From G963662605 sp963667005 (GTDB lineage: Bacteria; Bacteroidota; Ignavibacteria; Ignavibacteriales; Ignavibacteriaceae), in NCBI GenBank assembly GCA_963667005.1, contig OY762937.1, positions 496,001 to 560,000 of the forward strand: DNA of 64,000 nt, given 5' to 3'. Under the pieces are notes generated by a model. The model did no database searches. It was given only the letters and a program-made list of their open reading frames with translations, and was not told where the DNA came from. A program made the position numbers and the translations under genes. Shown here piece by piece: positions 27,780 through 36,454 of the stretch. The number at the start of each line of letters is the position of its first letter. Position 1 is the first letter of the stretch.

Positions 27780-29360
27780 CTAATTTGAGCCTGTTGTAAA
27801 GCTCCACACTCCTGAATAGTTCGAATTTCCGTGATTGTCTTTCACAATAACTTTCCAATAATATGTTGTATTCGGCTGAACAAAACCATTAAGTGAAAAT
27901 GAGGTGGCCGAAATTCCCGTCGCGACAGTATATATATCGGTTGCTGATGTTCCCAAATACACATCATACGATAAAGGATCATTTTCATAATCCTCGCAAG
28001 TCCATGATAAGGATGCCGAGGTCGAGATACCGGTCGCTGCATTGGTCGGCGTACTTAGGACCGGCATGTTCGGCGGAAAATTATCCGTCGTAGTTTCGTG
28101 ATATAATGCATCAATCTCACTTACAGTCAACGCCCTGTTATATAATCGCACGTTATCAATAGTACCGGTAAAATAATGCTCATAAGTCGGAACCGCATCC
28201 CACCAACCTATACCCATCTTATGATATGTATTCGAATAAGTCATCACGCCAGCTGCCGCCACACTACTCCACAATGTATCATTCACGTAATATTTATATG
28301 TTGTGCCGTCATAGGTCATTACAATATGCGTGTATTTACCAAAGTGTACCCGAAAGGCTGCGGGCATCCTTTTTGTATTGTTAACGTTGATCTCAACATA
28401 AATTGAACTGTCTGCTGTCGGAATTGAAATCGCAATTCCTTCATTGTCTCCCCAATCACCGCTAACATTAAAAATAGCACTACCGCCCTGCGTGCCGTTG
28501 ACATCCCAGTTACCTGGAACATTCACCCACAACGAGACGCTCGCATTCGGATTATACAAATTTGCTCTTATATCGGTCGCATTTTCATAACGCAGCGTAG
28601 CCTTATTACTGAAATAGACCGCGCTGTTCGGTTTCCCATCAAATCCGGTGGTAAATGTGGCGCCGCTGTTCAACATATCTCTGGAAAATCCGCTTGCATC
28701 CTTCGTGTTACCGTCAAACGGGTAGTACGCCAACAATCCCTGCATAGGGATATTAGAGGTTCCAACTTTTACGACGTTATCCTCCGTTTCGCCGACAACG
28801 AGTGACAAATCACCGTAGTCAACTGTTTTCCCGCCTGACCGGAACGCATAAAACACATAATTCAATCCCGGATTAAGCATCAGCGTTTTTGTAACAATAG
28901 AAGATGTTACCGGAACCGAATAATTTCCGGCATATCCGAATAGTTTTCCGCTGTATCCCTTAAATGATAAATTCACAAAATCCGCATAGTCACTCGTGGA
29001 ATCCGTCATCACCAAATTGTTAAAATACGTTATCTGACCGGAGGCATCCAACGCCTCTCTGAAAGCGCTCCAATCTTTATAAGATGTTATATCCAAAACG
29101 ACCAGTACAACTTCATCAATACTTGCACCCTGATGTGTAACACGCGAATTGGCTTTAAAATTTTCACCGACAATAGCTCTGGGGAAAAGATCATTAACTA
29201 ATTTTGCACGATATTTATTAGAGCCCGCCCTTGACAGGTCTATATCAATCCGTGCAGATGCGTGCATGGTCGGAGAAACTGTTTTTTCGCATGAAACAAA
29301 AAAACAGCACAACATGATGACCAGCAAGCCAACAAAGAGGCTCTTTGTCTTGGTTATCAT
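27780..29360 (-). CDS. Lipoprotein with LamG-like and fibronectin type III domains
   Basis: A 526-residue lipoprotein (signal peptide ending in lipobox FVSCEK). Residues about 35-210 match the N-terminal half of the next upstream protein (DEVVLVVLDITSYKDW versus DEVKVVILDMSKYNNW; LMLNPGLNYVFYAFRSG versus FYLNPGLNYYYYAFRSS). Residues about 215-420 are a concanavalin/LamG-like domain (GLLAYYPFDGNTKDASG, TGTIDNVRLYNRALTVSEID). Residues about 430-526 are a fibronectin type III-like domain. The LamG part suggests carbohydrate or surface binding. It is on the outer membrane, facing periplasm or outside. It begins the intergenic spacing of about 75 bases from its paralogue. Confidence 0.82.
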   Translation of the reverse strand: MITKTKSLFVGLLVIMLCCFFVSCEKTVSPTMHASARIDIDLSRAGSNKYRAKLVNDLFPRAIVGENFKANSRVTHQGASIDEVVLVVLDITSYKDWSAFREALDASGQITYFNNLVMTDSTSDYADFVNLSFKGYSGKLFGYAGNYSVPVTSSIVTKTLMLNPGLNYVFYAFRSGGKTVDYGDLSLVVGETEDNVVKVGTSNIPMQGLLAYYPFDGNTKDASGFSRDMLNSGATFTTGFDGKPNSAVYFSNKATLRYENATDIRANLYNPNASVSLWVNVPGNWDVNGTQGGSAIFNVSGDWGDNEGIAISIPTADSSIYVEINVNNTKRMPAAFRVHFGKYTHIVMTYDGTTYKYYVNDTLWSSVAAAGVMTYSNTYHKMGIGWWDAVPTYEHYFTGTIDNVRLYNRALTVSEIDALYHETTTDNFPPNMPVLSTPTNAATGISTSASLSWTCEDYENDPLSYDVYLGTSATDIYTVATGISATSFSLNGFVQPNTTYYWKVIVKDNHGNSNYSGVWSFTTGSN

Positions 29361-29435
29361 GTACCATCCGCTATTAAATAAAAAAGAGGGAAATGCCTAC
29401 CGGCACTTCCCCAACTCTCTAGTCTACTGTAGTTT

Positions 29436-30392
29436 TCACAAATTTGGTTTTGTGGATACCCGGTTCAGTTTGATATTGCCATAATAAAAACTCCGGCAAA
29501 GAGGATAAATACTCCAGCTGCCCGTTACAGAACTACCCTCCGGATAGAGCGTCAAGTATCCGCTATACCCGCTTCTTGCAATAGTAAGGTTCACAGAACT
29601 TCCTGTGCCTTGCATAATGCCACCGGCATACAAGGTATCATAACAAGTAAAACCCTTCATAACTAAAATCCCTTTGATCGTGTCATCTGCCGCCTGATAA
29701 ATATCAAGCGTCATTGAACCCGTGGTATCACCTTTTGGGTTTGCCCAGGTTCCGGTGTAAGATCCGGTCACATTGGGTTTTCCGACCTGAATGGTATTTT
29801 CAGCATTTTCAACAACAACCAAATGGCCTTGTCCGTCAATAAGCGTTGTATCTTTAGTGCTCGAGCGAAAAGCATAATAATAATAGTTTAATCCCGGATT
29901 CAAATAAAATGTGGCTTCAGCCGAACCACCACTCAATGCATATCCGTAATCTCCCACATAGCTATACTCCGTGCCTGTATAACTTTTGAAGACAGTCCGG
30001 TAGATATCGAAATAGTCCTTACCTTCTCTGTACATTTTATTGAAAATGAGCGTATCCATTAAACCGTATTGGCCGGTCGTCTCCCAATTATCAAGAAAGG
30101 TCTGCCAATTATTATATTTTGACATATCCAGAATGACCACCTTGACTTCATCAATATTCATTGTATCACTATTGACACCCATTGTCTTGGAAGTCTTAGC
30201 AATAATATGATTCCGGTTGAACAAATCTTGTGTTAATGGAGTCTTTGAACCACTTAGCGAATTCGGTACGTTAATTTGAAGCTTAGTGGTAGTTTTGCTT
30301 ACAGGGCCAATGGTCTCCTGCATACAAGATGTAAGCAGTATGGAGGCCAAAACGATAATTGCTATACCTGTATATTTCATGTTAATTTTCAT
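29436..30392 (-). CDS. Lipoprotein with shared DUF-like N-domain and lipocalin-like end
   Basis: A 318-residue lipoprotein (lipobox LLTSCMQE). Residues about 60-200 are paralogous to residues 60-210 of the following LamG lipoprotein; residues about 205-318 are a beta-rich segment (GSYTGTWANPKGDTTGSMTL, VTGSWSIYP) like small lipocalin/calycin-type beta barrels. GAGG upstream favours ATG at 30392 over the ATG at 30380. No known function; the shared domain next to different C-terminal modules suggests a pair of surface receptors built on a common anchor. Confidence 0.75.
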   Translation of the reverse strand: MKINMKYTGIAIIVLASILLTSCMQETIGPVSKTTTKLQINVPNSLSGSKTPLTQDLFNRNHIIAKTSKTMGVNSDTMNIDEVKVVILDMSKYNNWQTFLDNWETTGQYGLMDTLIFNKMYREGKDYFDIYRTVFKSYTGTEYSYVGDYGYALSGGSAEATFYLNPGLNYYYYAFRSSTKDTTLIDGQGHLVVVENAENTIQVGKPNVTGSYTGTWANPKGDTTGSMTLDIYQAADDTIKGILVMKGFTCYDTLYAGGIMQGTGSSVNLTIARSGYSGYLTLYPEGSSVTGSWSIYPLCRSFYYGNIKLNRVSTKPNL

Positions 30393-30457
30393 AGAGGTTT
30401 TTCCTCACATAAATTCTTGTTTTCAATACAATTGATTAATGCAAAACAATTTGTTGC

Positions 30458-31576
30458 TTATCGCATCCGGTATTTCAGGGTCAAACCGATATCGGTGCCG
30501 GTGATTTTCGTAGACACTTTGCTCTGTAAGCTACCCTTCATTACTTTGGCAAGCAGATCAAGGCTCAACTGATCGGACAGCATATAAATTACACCTGCTC
30601 CAATACCGCCGATAATTGCGCCGTTGCTTTCTGTTTCGTTCTTGGAGTAAAATTTCCCTTCAAGAACGCCCTTCAACATGAACTTATCATTAAGCGGGAA
30701 CAATCCGACCCCACCGAGGTCAATTTGATTACCGTTCGAATTTTGTTCTTCTTCCTTAAGACTTCCGTAACCAACTTCATTTTTACCTTTGGTTCTTTCA
30801 CGAAGGTACATCATGTAATGAGCCTTCTCGGTGTTAAGAAGTAAGCGCAAGTCTGCGTTTAATTTATTTCCGGATTTGAATACTTCTTTATCGGCGTATT
30901 TGTCGTTGCCATACAATGTATATGCCACATCAAGTGTAACCTTACCGTCGGCTGCACCCATTGAAACGTTGGTTTCGCCACCCAGGTTGATTGACATTTC
31001 AGTTCCCGGAACATACTTATTACCGCTTGATTTATATGGCACAAAACCGGATTTATAAACGAAACCCAGTCCGGCACCTACAATGTACGACCCCATCTTG
31101 GTGGCAAAGCTGCCTGCAACGTTGGCTGAAGTACCTTGACCATAGCTCGGGACCCGGAATCCGAATGGATACAAACCGATATTACCGGCGACAGTAGCTT
31201 CATCGCTTTCCAATTTTGTTTTTCCGGTCGGCAGGGTAATTCCGCCCGTAACAAGAAGGTGATCATCCATACCGACATATGCGCCCATGATACGGGTATC
31301 GGTCAGACCGCTCAACTTGATATTTTCAGAACCGTTGTCAAAAGCAGAAGTGGCGTAGTTTGTACCGACACTGATACTTAATTGCTTGTCTACCGGAACA
31401 AGAACGCTGATAGGAACAGTTATCTGTGAAATTTTTTGATTATCATCGGTAGACCATGATTGATAATTTCCGCCGACAGAAAAATCAAGATTTCTCTGGA
31501 ATGATTTTGATAAACCCTGAGACATTCCTGCAGTAGTTAAAAGGAGGAACGCTGCTACGATACTTAACTTTTTCAT
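30458..31576 (-). CDS. Predicted outer-membrane beta-barrel protein
   Basis: A 372-residue protein with signal peptide MKKLSIVAAFLLLTTAGMSQ and an AAGGAGA ribosome binding site 6 bases before ATG. The mature part is a run of amphipathic beta strands (ITLPTGKTKL, LGGVGLFPLNDKFMLKG, GIGAGVIYMLSDQLSLDLLA, ending TDIGLTLKYRMR) typical of a porin-like barrel. It resembles the transporter-type barrels of FCB bacteria with a PTGK motif. It follows the TPR-CsgG lipoprotein by 16 bases and probably provides the outer-membrane component of the cluster. Confidence 0.78.
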   Translation of the reverse strand: MKKLSIVAAFLLLTTAGMSQGLSKSFQRNLDFSVGGNYQSWSTDDNQKISQITVPISVLVPVDKQLSISVGTNYATSAFDNGSENIKLSGLTDTRIMGAYVGMDDHLLVTGGITLPTGKTKLESDEATVAGNIGLYPFGFRVPSYGQGTSANVAGSFATKMGSYIVGAGLGFVYKSGFVPYKSSGNKYVPGTEMSINLGGETNVSMGAADGKVTLDVAYTLYGNDKYADKEVFKSGNKLNADLRLLLNTEKAHYMMYLRERTKGKNEVGYGSLKEEEQNSNGNQIDLGGVGLFPLNDKFMLKGVLEGKFYSKNETESNGAIIGGIGAGVIYMLSDQLSLDLLAKVMKGSLQSKVSTKITGTDIGLTLKYRMR

Positions 31577-31592
31577 GGTGTTCTCCTTTCAC

Positions 31593-32909
31593 TTACTTTG
31601 CTTTTTGAGGATATGTTGAAGAAGGAACGACGAATATAATTTTGACCGGAACACCTCCTCTGATAGACGGGGTGTATGGAGTATGATCGTCCTTCGCCTG
31701 AATAACTTCATTCGTCAGGTTGGTATTAACGCTGGTTAATCTGTCCATCAAAGCATTCTGCGTTATTGATTCAGGAGCTGCTGCTGCCTGAGCAATTTGT
31801 GCTATGTCACCGCTTCCTAATTCCTGTAACTCGGCGCTTTGGGCTTTAGTTGAGGCTTCGGAAAATCCGGGGTCAATTGCGGCAGCTTGTTTATACTGCT
31901 CAGCCGCTTGCTGCATCTGTCCCTTGTCTTCCATATCCAATCCTTTACTGTATGCCTGGAATGCAAGGAAAGACTCTGTTGGTATTATCTGTATCGCTTC
32001 CCGTTCTTCATCCGTAATTGTATAGCCGAGTTTTGCAATCAAATCAAATGTCAATTCTTTCTGCGCTTTAAAAAACTCTTTGAGCGACCCGGTCATGTTT
32101 GTTGAGTTTTGTTTGGATGCATCTTTTACGCCTGTCATGTTCACATCTAAACGAAGGTTATCCTGATCAAGATCAAGGAAACTTCCGTTCATCAGAGTGT
32201 TTGCTCCGAGCAGTCTGCCGACACGGGGAGCAGTTGCCGGATCTACAATGCCGCTTTGGCCAAGATTGATCTCATCAAGCAGTTTTTGCAGTTTAACGCG
32301 TTCAACAACTTTCAGTTTTTTCACCTTCGAGAGATCGGTAATGATCATTTCGGTAATACCTTTTTGCAAAGGATCAAGCTGCTTGTTTTTTCCGAGATTT
32401 TGGAAATATAAAACCGCAACAGTGTTATCAGGAATTGCTGCAACATTGATATTTGATTCGTTCTTTACCGCATTTCTTACTTCCAATTCTGTCTTCTTCT
32501 TGATAATAAGGGCTATTCTTCCTTCAATCGCATCTTTGGCAGAACTCAAACCGCTTAATTTGGTATAGTTCTTATAATACTGCAGCGCATTATCATAGTC
32601 CTGTTTGCCTTCGTAGCACATACCGATGTGCAGAATAGTTTCACCATCTTCAGGTGCAAGACTGTAGGCCTTTTGCAGATTTGTCAGAGCCTCATCGAAT
32701 TCTTTTTTCTTCTCAAAGGCGACGCCGATATCCCTCCACGTTTTAAAATCATCAGGATTTTGAGCCAGATTTTGCTTAAAAACGCTGATAGCTTCGTCAT
32801 ACTTTTCATTCTCCATCAGATCGCTTCCCTGACGATACAGTGAGGCAGAACATCCGGAAAGAAAAAGTAATACAAAAAGAGAAATGATACTTGAGGTGAG
32901 TCTTTTCAT
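31593..32909 (-). CDS. TPR - CsgG-like lipoprotein
   Basis: About 438 residues from ATG 32909, which has AAGGA 7 bases upstream and opens a lipoprotein signal (LLFLSGCSAS); the longer frame to 32978 is rejected. Residues about 25-130 hold tetratricopeptide repeats (YDEAISVFKQNLAQNPDDF, EFDEALTNLQKAYSLAPED, DYDNALQYYKNYTKL). Residues about 165-310 are CsgG/TolB-like (TVAVLYFQNLGKN, LKVVERVKLQKLLDEINLG, VDPATAPRVGRLLGANTLM), closely paralleling the CsgG segment of the caspase protein. A further TPR-like unit follows. It is the first gene of the nine-gene envelope cluster and probably assembles on the inner face of the outer membrane. Confidence 0.83.
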   Translation of the reverse strand: MKRLTSSIISLFVLLFLSGCSASLYRQGSDLMENEKYDEAISVFKQNLAQNPDDFKTWRDIGVAFEKKKEFDEALTNLQKAYSLAPEDGETILHIGMCYEGKQDYDNALQYYKNYTKLSGLSSAKDAIEGRIALIIKKKTELEVRNAVKNESNINVAAIPDNTVAVLYFQNLGKNKQLDPLQKGITEMIITDLSKVKKLKVVERVKLQKLLDEINLGQSGIVDPATAPRVGRLLGANTLMNGSFLDLDQDNLRLDVNMTGVKDASKQNSTNMTGSLKEFFKAQKELTFDLIAKLGYTITDEEREAIQIIPTESFLAFQAYSKGLDMEDKGQMQQAAEQYKQAAAIDPGFSEASTKAQSAELQELGSGDIAQIAQAAAAPESITQNALMDRLTSVNTNLTNEVIQAKDDHTPYTPSIRGGVPVKIIFVVPSSTYPQKAK

Positions 32910-33275
32910 AGCAGCATCCTTGTTGATTAGTGGAAATAAAATTAAGCCGACAAAGAAATGCGAAACATATCCAAACACATACTAAATCGAATTAACGAAT
33001 CTTAATAGTAAATAATATGTTAGCTATAAACTAACAATCCACCCTGCAATTGTCAAGAAAAATAAGCGTTCTCAAGGGGGTGCTGACAACCGTCACATGC
33101 AGATGAACGCAGAATTTCGAAGATAAAGACACTCTGTTATCAGGGCAGCACATCTTCCCGGTTTTCCTCCGGTCGTATAATGTGATGAACGGTAGAAATT
33201 TCAGGAACTCCCAAATTCACCCGCACATCTAAAGAACGAAACAAAAGAGCTTTTACCACCAAATAAGAGGTTACT
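32910..33275. other. Divergent intergenic region of the envelope cluster
   Basis: No gene seen. It separates the divergent envelope cluster (-) and the 192-residue secreted protein (+), so it should hold promoters for both. A candidate promoter for the cluster is given separately. Confidence 0.5.
33028..33056 (-). promoter_or_regulatory. Candidate promoter for the envelope cluster
   Basis: On the minus strand TTGACA (33056-33051) is followed after 17 bases by TAGTTT (33033-33028), a sigma-70-like spacing, 119 bases before the start of the TPR-CsgG gene. The -10 is poor, and a ttag...ctaa palindrome overlaps it, so this is only a candidate. Confidence 0.25.
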
Positions 33276-33854
33276 ATGAAAAACATTGTTCCGGTTGTGC
33301 TTTGTGTCATGGCGCTTTCCTTTCTGACTCTGCAGGCGCAAACTTCTCTCGACAAGAAGTTGAAGGACGTAAAAGGGAAAGTTGAGAAGATAACCATTAA
33401 GACCGATTCCGGTGAATACGTGTTCGACGGCGATGACGCGGCAAAGCTTGCCAAACGCCTAAAAGCAAAAAAGGAGATAAAGAAGTGCTTTATCACATCC
33501 GACGATGATACCATTGTTGTTAATATGCCGGATTTCAAAGGCTGCTGCCCAAAGTTCGATAAGTTTTTCAACGATTCGACTTTCAAGCACTTTGATATGC
33601 ATATTGATGCCGACTCAATTATGAAATCACTACCCAAGCATTTTCATAAGTTTTTTGACGGCAACTCCGTAACAATCATTACCGATGAAGACGGCAAGGA
33701 AACCGTGGAAACCTTTACCGGCGCTGATGCTGACAAAAAGATTGAGGAAATAAAGAAAAGTGATGATGGTAAGGGCGATACGAAAAAAAGCGTAAAGAAA
33801 ACCGTAATCATTAAGAAAAAAGATTCGAAAGAACCCACTACAGATACCAAATAA
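33276..33854 (+). CDS. Small exported charged protein, unknown
   Basis: A 192-residue protein with a clear signal peptide (MKNIVPVVLCVMALSFLTLQ, cleavage near QAQ) and AAGAGGT before the ATG. The mature part is rich in Lys and Asp, with a CC pair (FKGCCPKF), a His-rich patch (KHFDMHIDADS, PKHFHKFF) that could bind metal, and a very basic Lys-rich C-terminus (KKSVKKTVIIKKKDSKE). I recognise no family. It is divergent from the envelope cluster and ends before an inverted repeat. Confidence 0.7.
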   Translation: MKNIVPVVLCVMALSFLTLQAQTSLDKKLKDVKGKVEKITIKTDSGEYVFDGDDAAKLAKRLKAKKEIKKCFITSDDDTIVVNMPDFKGCCPKFDKFFNDSTFKHFDMHIDADSIMKSLPKHFHKFFDGNSVTIITDEDGKETVETFTGADADKKIEEIKKSDDGKGDTKKSVKKTVIIKKKDSKEPTTDTK

Positions 33855-33865
33855 ATGCTCATACC

Positions 33866-33943
33866 CGGCTCTCTGCCGGATCAAACAGACGGCTCCTTGT
33901 GTTTTCCATTGACATAAGATGTTTGATTCGGCAGGGTTAGCCG
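33866..33943. terminator. Inverted repeat between convergent genes, possible two-way terminator
   Basis: The arm at 33866-33887 (cggct...tgccggatcaaaca) pairs with 33920-33943 (tgtttgattcggca...agccg) with two or three mismatches. It fills the space between the ends of two convergent genes, where a bidirectional terminator is expected; there is no long U-tract. Confidence 0.45.
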
Positions 33944-33953
33944 AACGATAATC

Positions 33954-34370
33954 CTACGATTCTTTTATCCGGCGCAGAAGATTAAAATACACCTTCACCT
34001 GCGATAAGTCATCTATCAACAGGTTAAGATTTCCAAAAGCCTCTTCAGTCTGCTCAAGGAATTTTTCTTTGAAGTGCTCACCCGATTGTAAGCCGTCAAG
34101 CATCGAAATAAGCTTACCAAAGCTATTCATTACATCAGCTTGTATGCTTGACATATTATGCACTTCGGGATTTCCGGCACCAACCTGCATAACCCGTTTC
34201 AATCCAGCGATGTATTTGGCGGTAAATGATGCTTCGTGCAGTTCTTCTACTTTCTGCTGTTCAAATGCATATACAATCAGGGACTCGATATCTGATTGAA
34301 AATGAAATTTATGTGTGCTGTTCGCCAGAAGTCCGGCAATAAATTCATCTGCTGATTTTTTTTGTTCCAT
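33954..34370 (-). CDS. Small helical cytosolic protein, unknown
   Basis: A 138-residue protein, almost entirely helical by composition, without signal peptide or membrane segment. Runs such as EKFLEQTEEAFGNLNLLIDD and FGKLISMLDGLQSGEHFKEK suggest helical bundles. Not recognised. It is a single-gene unit facing the preceding gene, with its 5' end close to a short region of no apparent content before the transporter gene. Confidence 0.6.
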   Translation of the reverse strand: MEQKKSADEFIAGLLANSTHKFHFQSDIESLIVYAFEQQKVEELHEASFTAKYIAGLKRVMQVGAGNPEVHNMSSIQADVMNSFGKLISMLDGLQSGEHFKEKFLEQTEEAFGNLNLLIDDLSQVKVYFNLLRRIKES

Positions 34371-34591
34371 GTGGAGTTGCTTATTAATGATACTCGAAAT
34401 TTAACCGTGGGGGCGCAGAGTCGCAAAGGAATTTTATCGGGTTGTATGGGTCTTTTAAAAATTACCTACTTTCGGGGATTGCCTCACTGGAATCAACGTG
34501 CTAATTTGCCTACTGAATGTGAGCAATTCTACGCCGGAACCATTTTAAATCAATCGGCTGTTTTATAGTATACTTCATAAAGGAATCTGCA

Positions 34592-35245
34592 TTGAATTCG
34601 TTTTTTAAAAAATTGTCCGAGCAAAAATTATATCGAATTGCGTTTGCTCTTGCCGTTATTACCATCGTATATAATATTGCAGAGGGCTTGTTTTCGGTTT
34701 ACTTCGGCTACGAAGATGAATCGCTCAGCCTGTTTGGTTTCGGACTTGACAGTTTCATCGAAACACTCAGCGGCATCGGTATTTATCACATGCTGGTACG
34801 CATCACAAAACACGGCAAAGACCGCCGCGACGAATTCGAGCGCACTGCACTCCGCATTACAGGCACCGCATTTTACATTCTTTCCGGTGGACTTATCATT
34901 GCCGCCATTATTCGAATTCTCAACAACGTACAACCTCAAACGACATTCTGGGGTGTCGTCATTTCACTTATTTCTATCACGTCAATGTTCGCATTGTATT
35001 ATGCAAAACTGGAGACCGGCAAGGCTCTGCAATCCGATCCGATTATTGCTGATGCTCATTGTACAAGGGTTTGCATTTATATGTCGGTTGTCCTGCTTGC
35101 CTCAAGCGGGTTGTATGAATTATTCCACATACCTTATGTAGATGCAATCGGTACTTTGGGATTAGTGTATTTTTCGTTTAAAGAAGGTAAGGAGTGTTTC
35201 TACAAAGCAAAGACGGAAGCTCACTGCAGCTGTGGGCATGAATAG
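34592..35245 (+). CDS. Cation-efflux-like (CDF-superfamily) membrane protein
   Basis: A 217-residue protein with five or six membrane helices. GFGLDSFIETLSG in the second helix and ADAHCTRVCIYMS with YVDAIGTLG in the last helices occupy the places where CDF transporters keep their metal-binding Asp/His. The C-terminus ends in HCSCGHE, a likely metal-binding tail, in place of the large cytosolic domain of full CDF proteins. The start is TTG at 34592 with AAAGGA 7 bases upstream. Probable transport of a divalent metal; the specific ion is unknown. Confidence 0.72.
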   Translation: MNSFFKKLSEQKLYRIAFALAVITIVYNIAEGLFSVYFGYEDESLSLFGFGLDSFIETLSGIGIYHMLVRITKHGKDRRDEFERTALRITGTAFYILSGGLIIAAIIRILNNVQPQTTFWGVVISLISITSMFALYYAKLETGKALQSDPIIADAHCTRVCIYMSVVLLASSGLYELFHIPYVDAIGTLGLVYFSFKEGKECFYKAKTEAHCSCGHE

Positions 35246-35266
35246 CTTAGTAGTTTTTATAAAGGG

Positions 35267-35427
35267 CCCTCACCCTCTATCCCTCTCCCAAAGGGAGAGG
35301 GAAGTATAAAATCTATTTTTTCATCGTGGCATAAATCTTCCTGCCTCATTCCTGAGGAATGACAAAAAAAATGCGACCTGTGTTTTCGACCTCTCTCTCC
35401 CTCTGGGAGAGAGATTGAGAGTGAGGG
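35267..35427. repeat. Dispersed CCCTCACCC...GAGTGAGGG repeat, copy 3
   Basis: Arms ccctcaccctctatccctc (35267 on) and gagagattgagagtgaggg (to 35427), each with its own small hairpin (ctctcccaaagggagag and ctccctctgggagag), enclose a cattcctgaggaatg palindrome. Related to the copies at 11.4 and 19.3 kb. It lies between the transporter and methyltransferase gene ends. Confidence 0.65.
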
Positions 35428-35493
35428 TTTTTGTCAAAAGAGTAGGATGTTTCCACCGCTGGATGTGCAAAAGCGAACTGGATTTATTTGATG

Positions 35494-36438
35494 TTATTTT
35501 TTCTTAAGCTGATACGGCGTTGAGTTTCTTTCCCAGAACACACCGTCTACATATCCCTGAATAGACTGGTCTTTTTGTGCGAGTTCAAGGCGCTTTTCTG
35601 CGTAGCAGCAATAGAGGGGATTTGTTTCAATGCCTACATATTTTCTGCCGAGTTTCTTTGCGACAACAGAGGTCGTTCCTGATCCGAGGAACGGGTCAAA
35701 CACGACATCGCCTTCATCACTGCTTGCCAGAATGATTTTAGCCAAAAGCTTTTCAGGTTTTTGCGTGGGATGTTCGGTGTTCTCCGGCATTGACCAATAC
35801 GGCACACTAAGGTCTGTCCAAATATTTGAAGGATGTGTCAGCCGGAAATTACCGTCCTGAGTCGCGTCCCAATCTTTCGGTTTACCATCAACCCTGTAAG
35901 GTGCAAGTACTTTCCGCTTTTCCTTAACGCGGTCAACATAAAATTTATACTTGCCCGACATTGAGCAGAACCATATATCTTCCGAAGCGTTCTTCCAGTT
36001 GCTTTTTGCGCCTCGTCCCTTTTCACGCTGCCATGTTATACGATTCTGAATGTGAAAATACTTTTGCGCGGCAAGATGGATTGATGTCGAAGAATGGTAA
36101 TCACCGCAGATATACACGGCGGCATCCGGTTTCAGTATGCGGACTAACTTGCTGAGCCATGAATCCAGATATGCCGTATACTCATCAACTGAGGTTTTAC
36201 TGAAAGCCAGTCCATGAAATGTTTTATTCAGATTATACGGCGGATCAATAAAAAGCAGATCAACAAATCCGGACGGCAGTTTATCTATCGCGTCGAACAA
36301 ATCCTGGTTGATAGTTTTGTTAACGACTTTGCCAGCGGGGACAGGTGAAGAAAGAGTATGTAATTTCTTTTTCAGACGGAGAATTTCTTCTTCATCCAAT
36401 TGCAATGTACGGTTTTGCGGTGCGCGTTCTTTCTTCAT
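35494..36438 (-). CDS. Orphan DNA methyltransferase (beta-class, N4-cytosine or N6-adenine)
   Basis: A 314-residue amino-methyltransferase. The catalytic motif DPPYNL is at residues 65-70 and the S-adenosylmethionine motif FDPFLGSGTT at about 247-256, followed by GRKYVGIE; this motif IV-before-motif I order defines the beta class. HPTQKPEKLL is the typical linker before motif I. Between them lies the target-recognition region (residues about 130-210). No restriction endonuclease gene is adjacent, so it is an orphan that may act in regulation or protection. It lies 16 bases after bshC, in the same direction. DPPY fits both adenine and cytosine-N4 enzymes. Confidence 0.88.
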   Translation of the reverse strand: MKKERAPQNRTLQLDEEEILRLKKKLHTLSSPVPAGKVVNKTINQDLFDAIDKLPSGFVDLLFIDPPYNLNKTFHGLAFSKTSVDEYTAYLDSWLSKLVRILKPDAAVYICGDYHSSTSIHLAAQKYFHIQNRITWQREKGRGAKSNWKNASEDIWFCSMSGKYKFYVDRVKEKRKVLAPYRVDGKPKDWDATQDGNFRLTHPSNIWTDLSVPYWSMPENTEHPTQKPEKLLAKIILASSDEGDVVFDPFLGSGTTSVVAKKLGRKYVGIETNPLYCCYAEKRLELAQKDQSIQGYVDGVFWERNSTPYQLKKK

Positions 36439-36454
36439 ACTACCGTGTGCAGCC

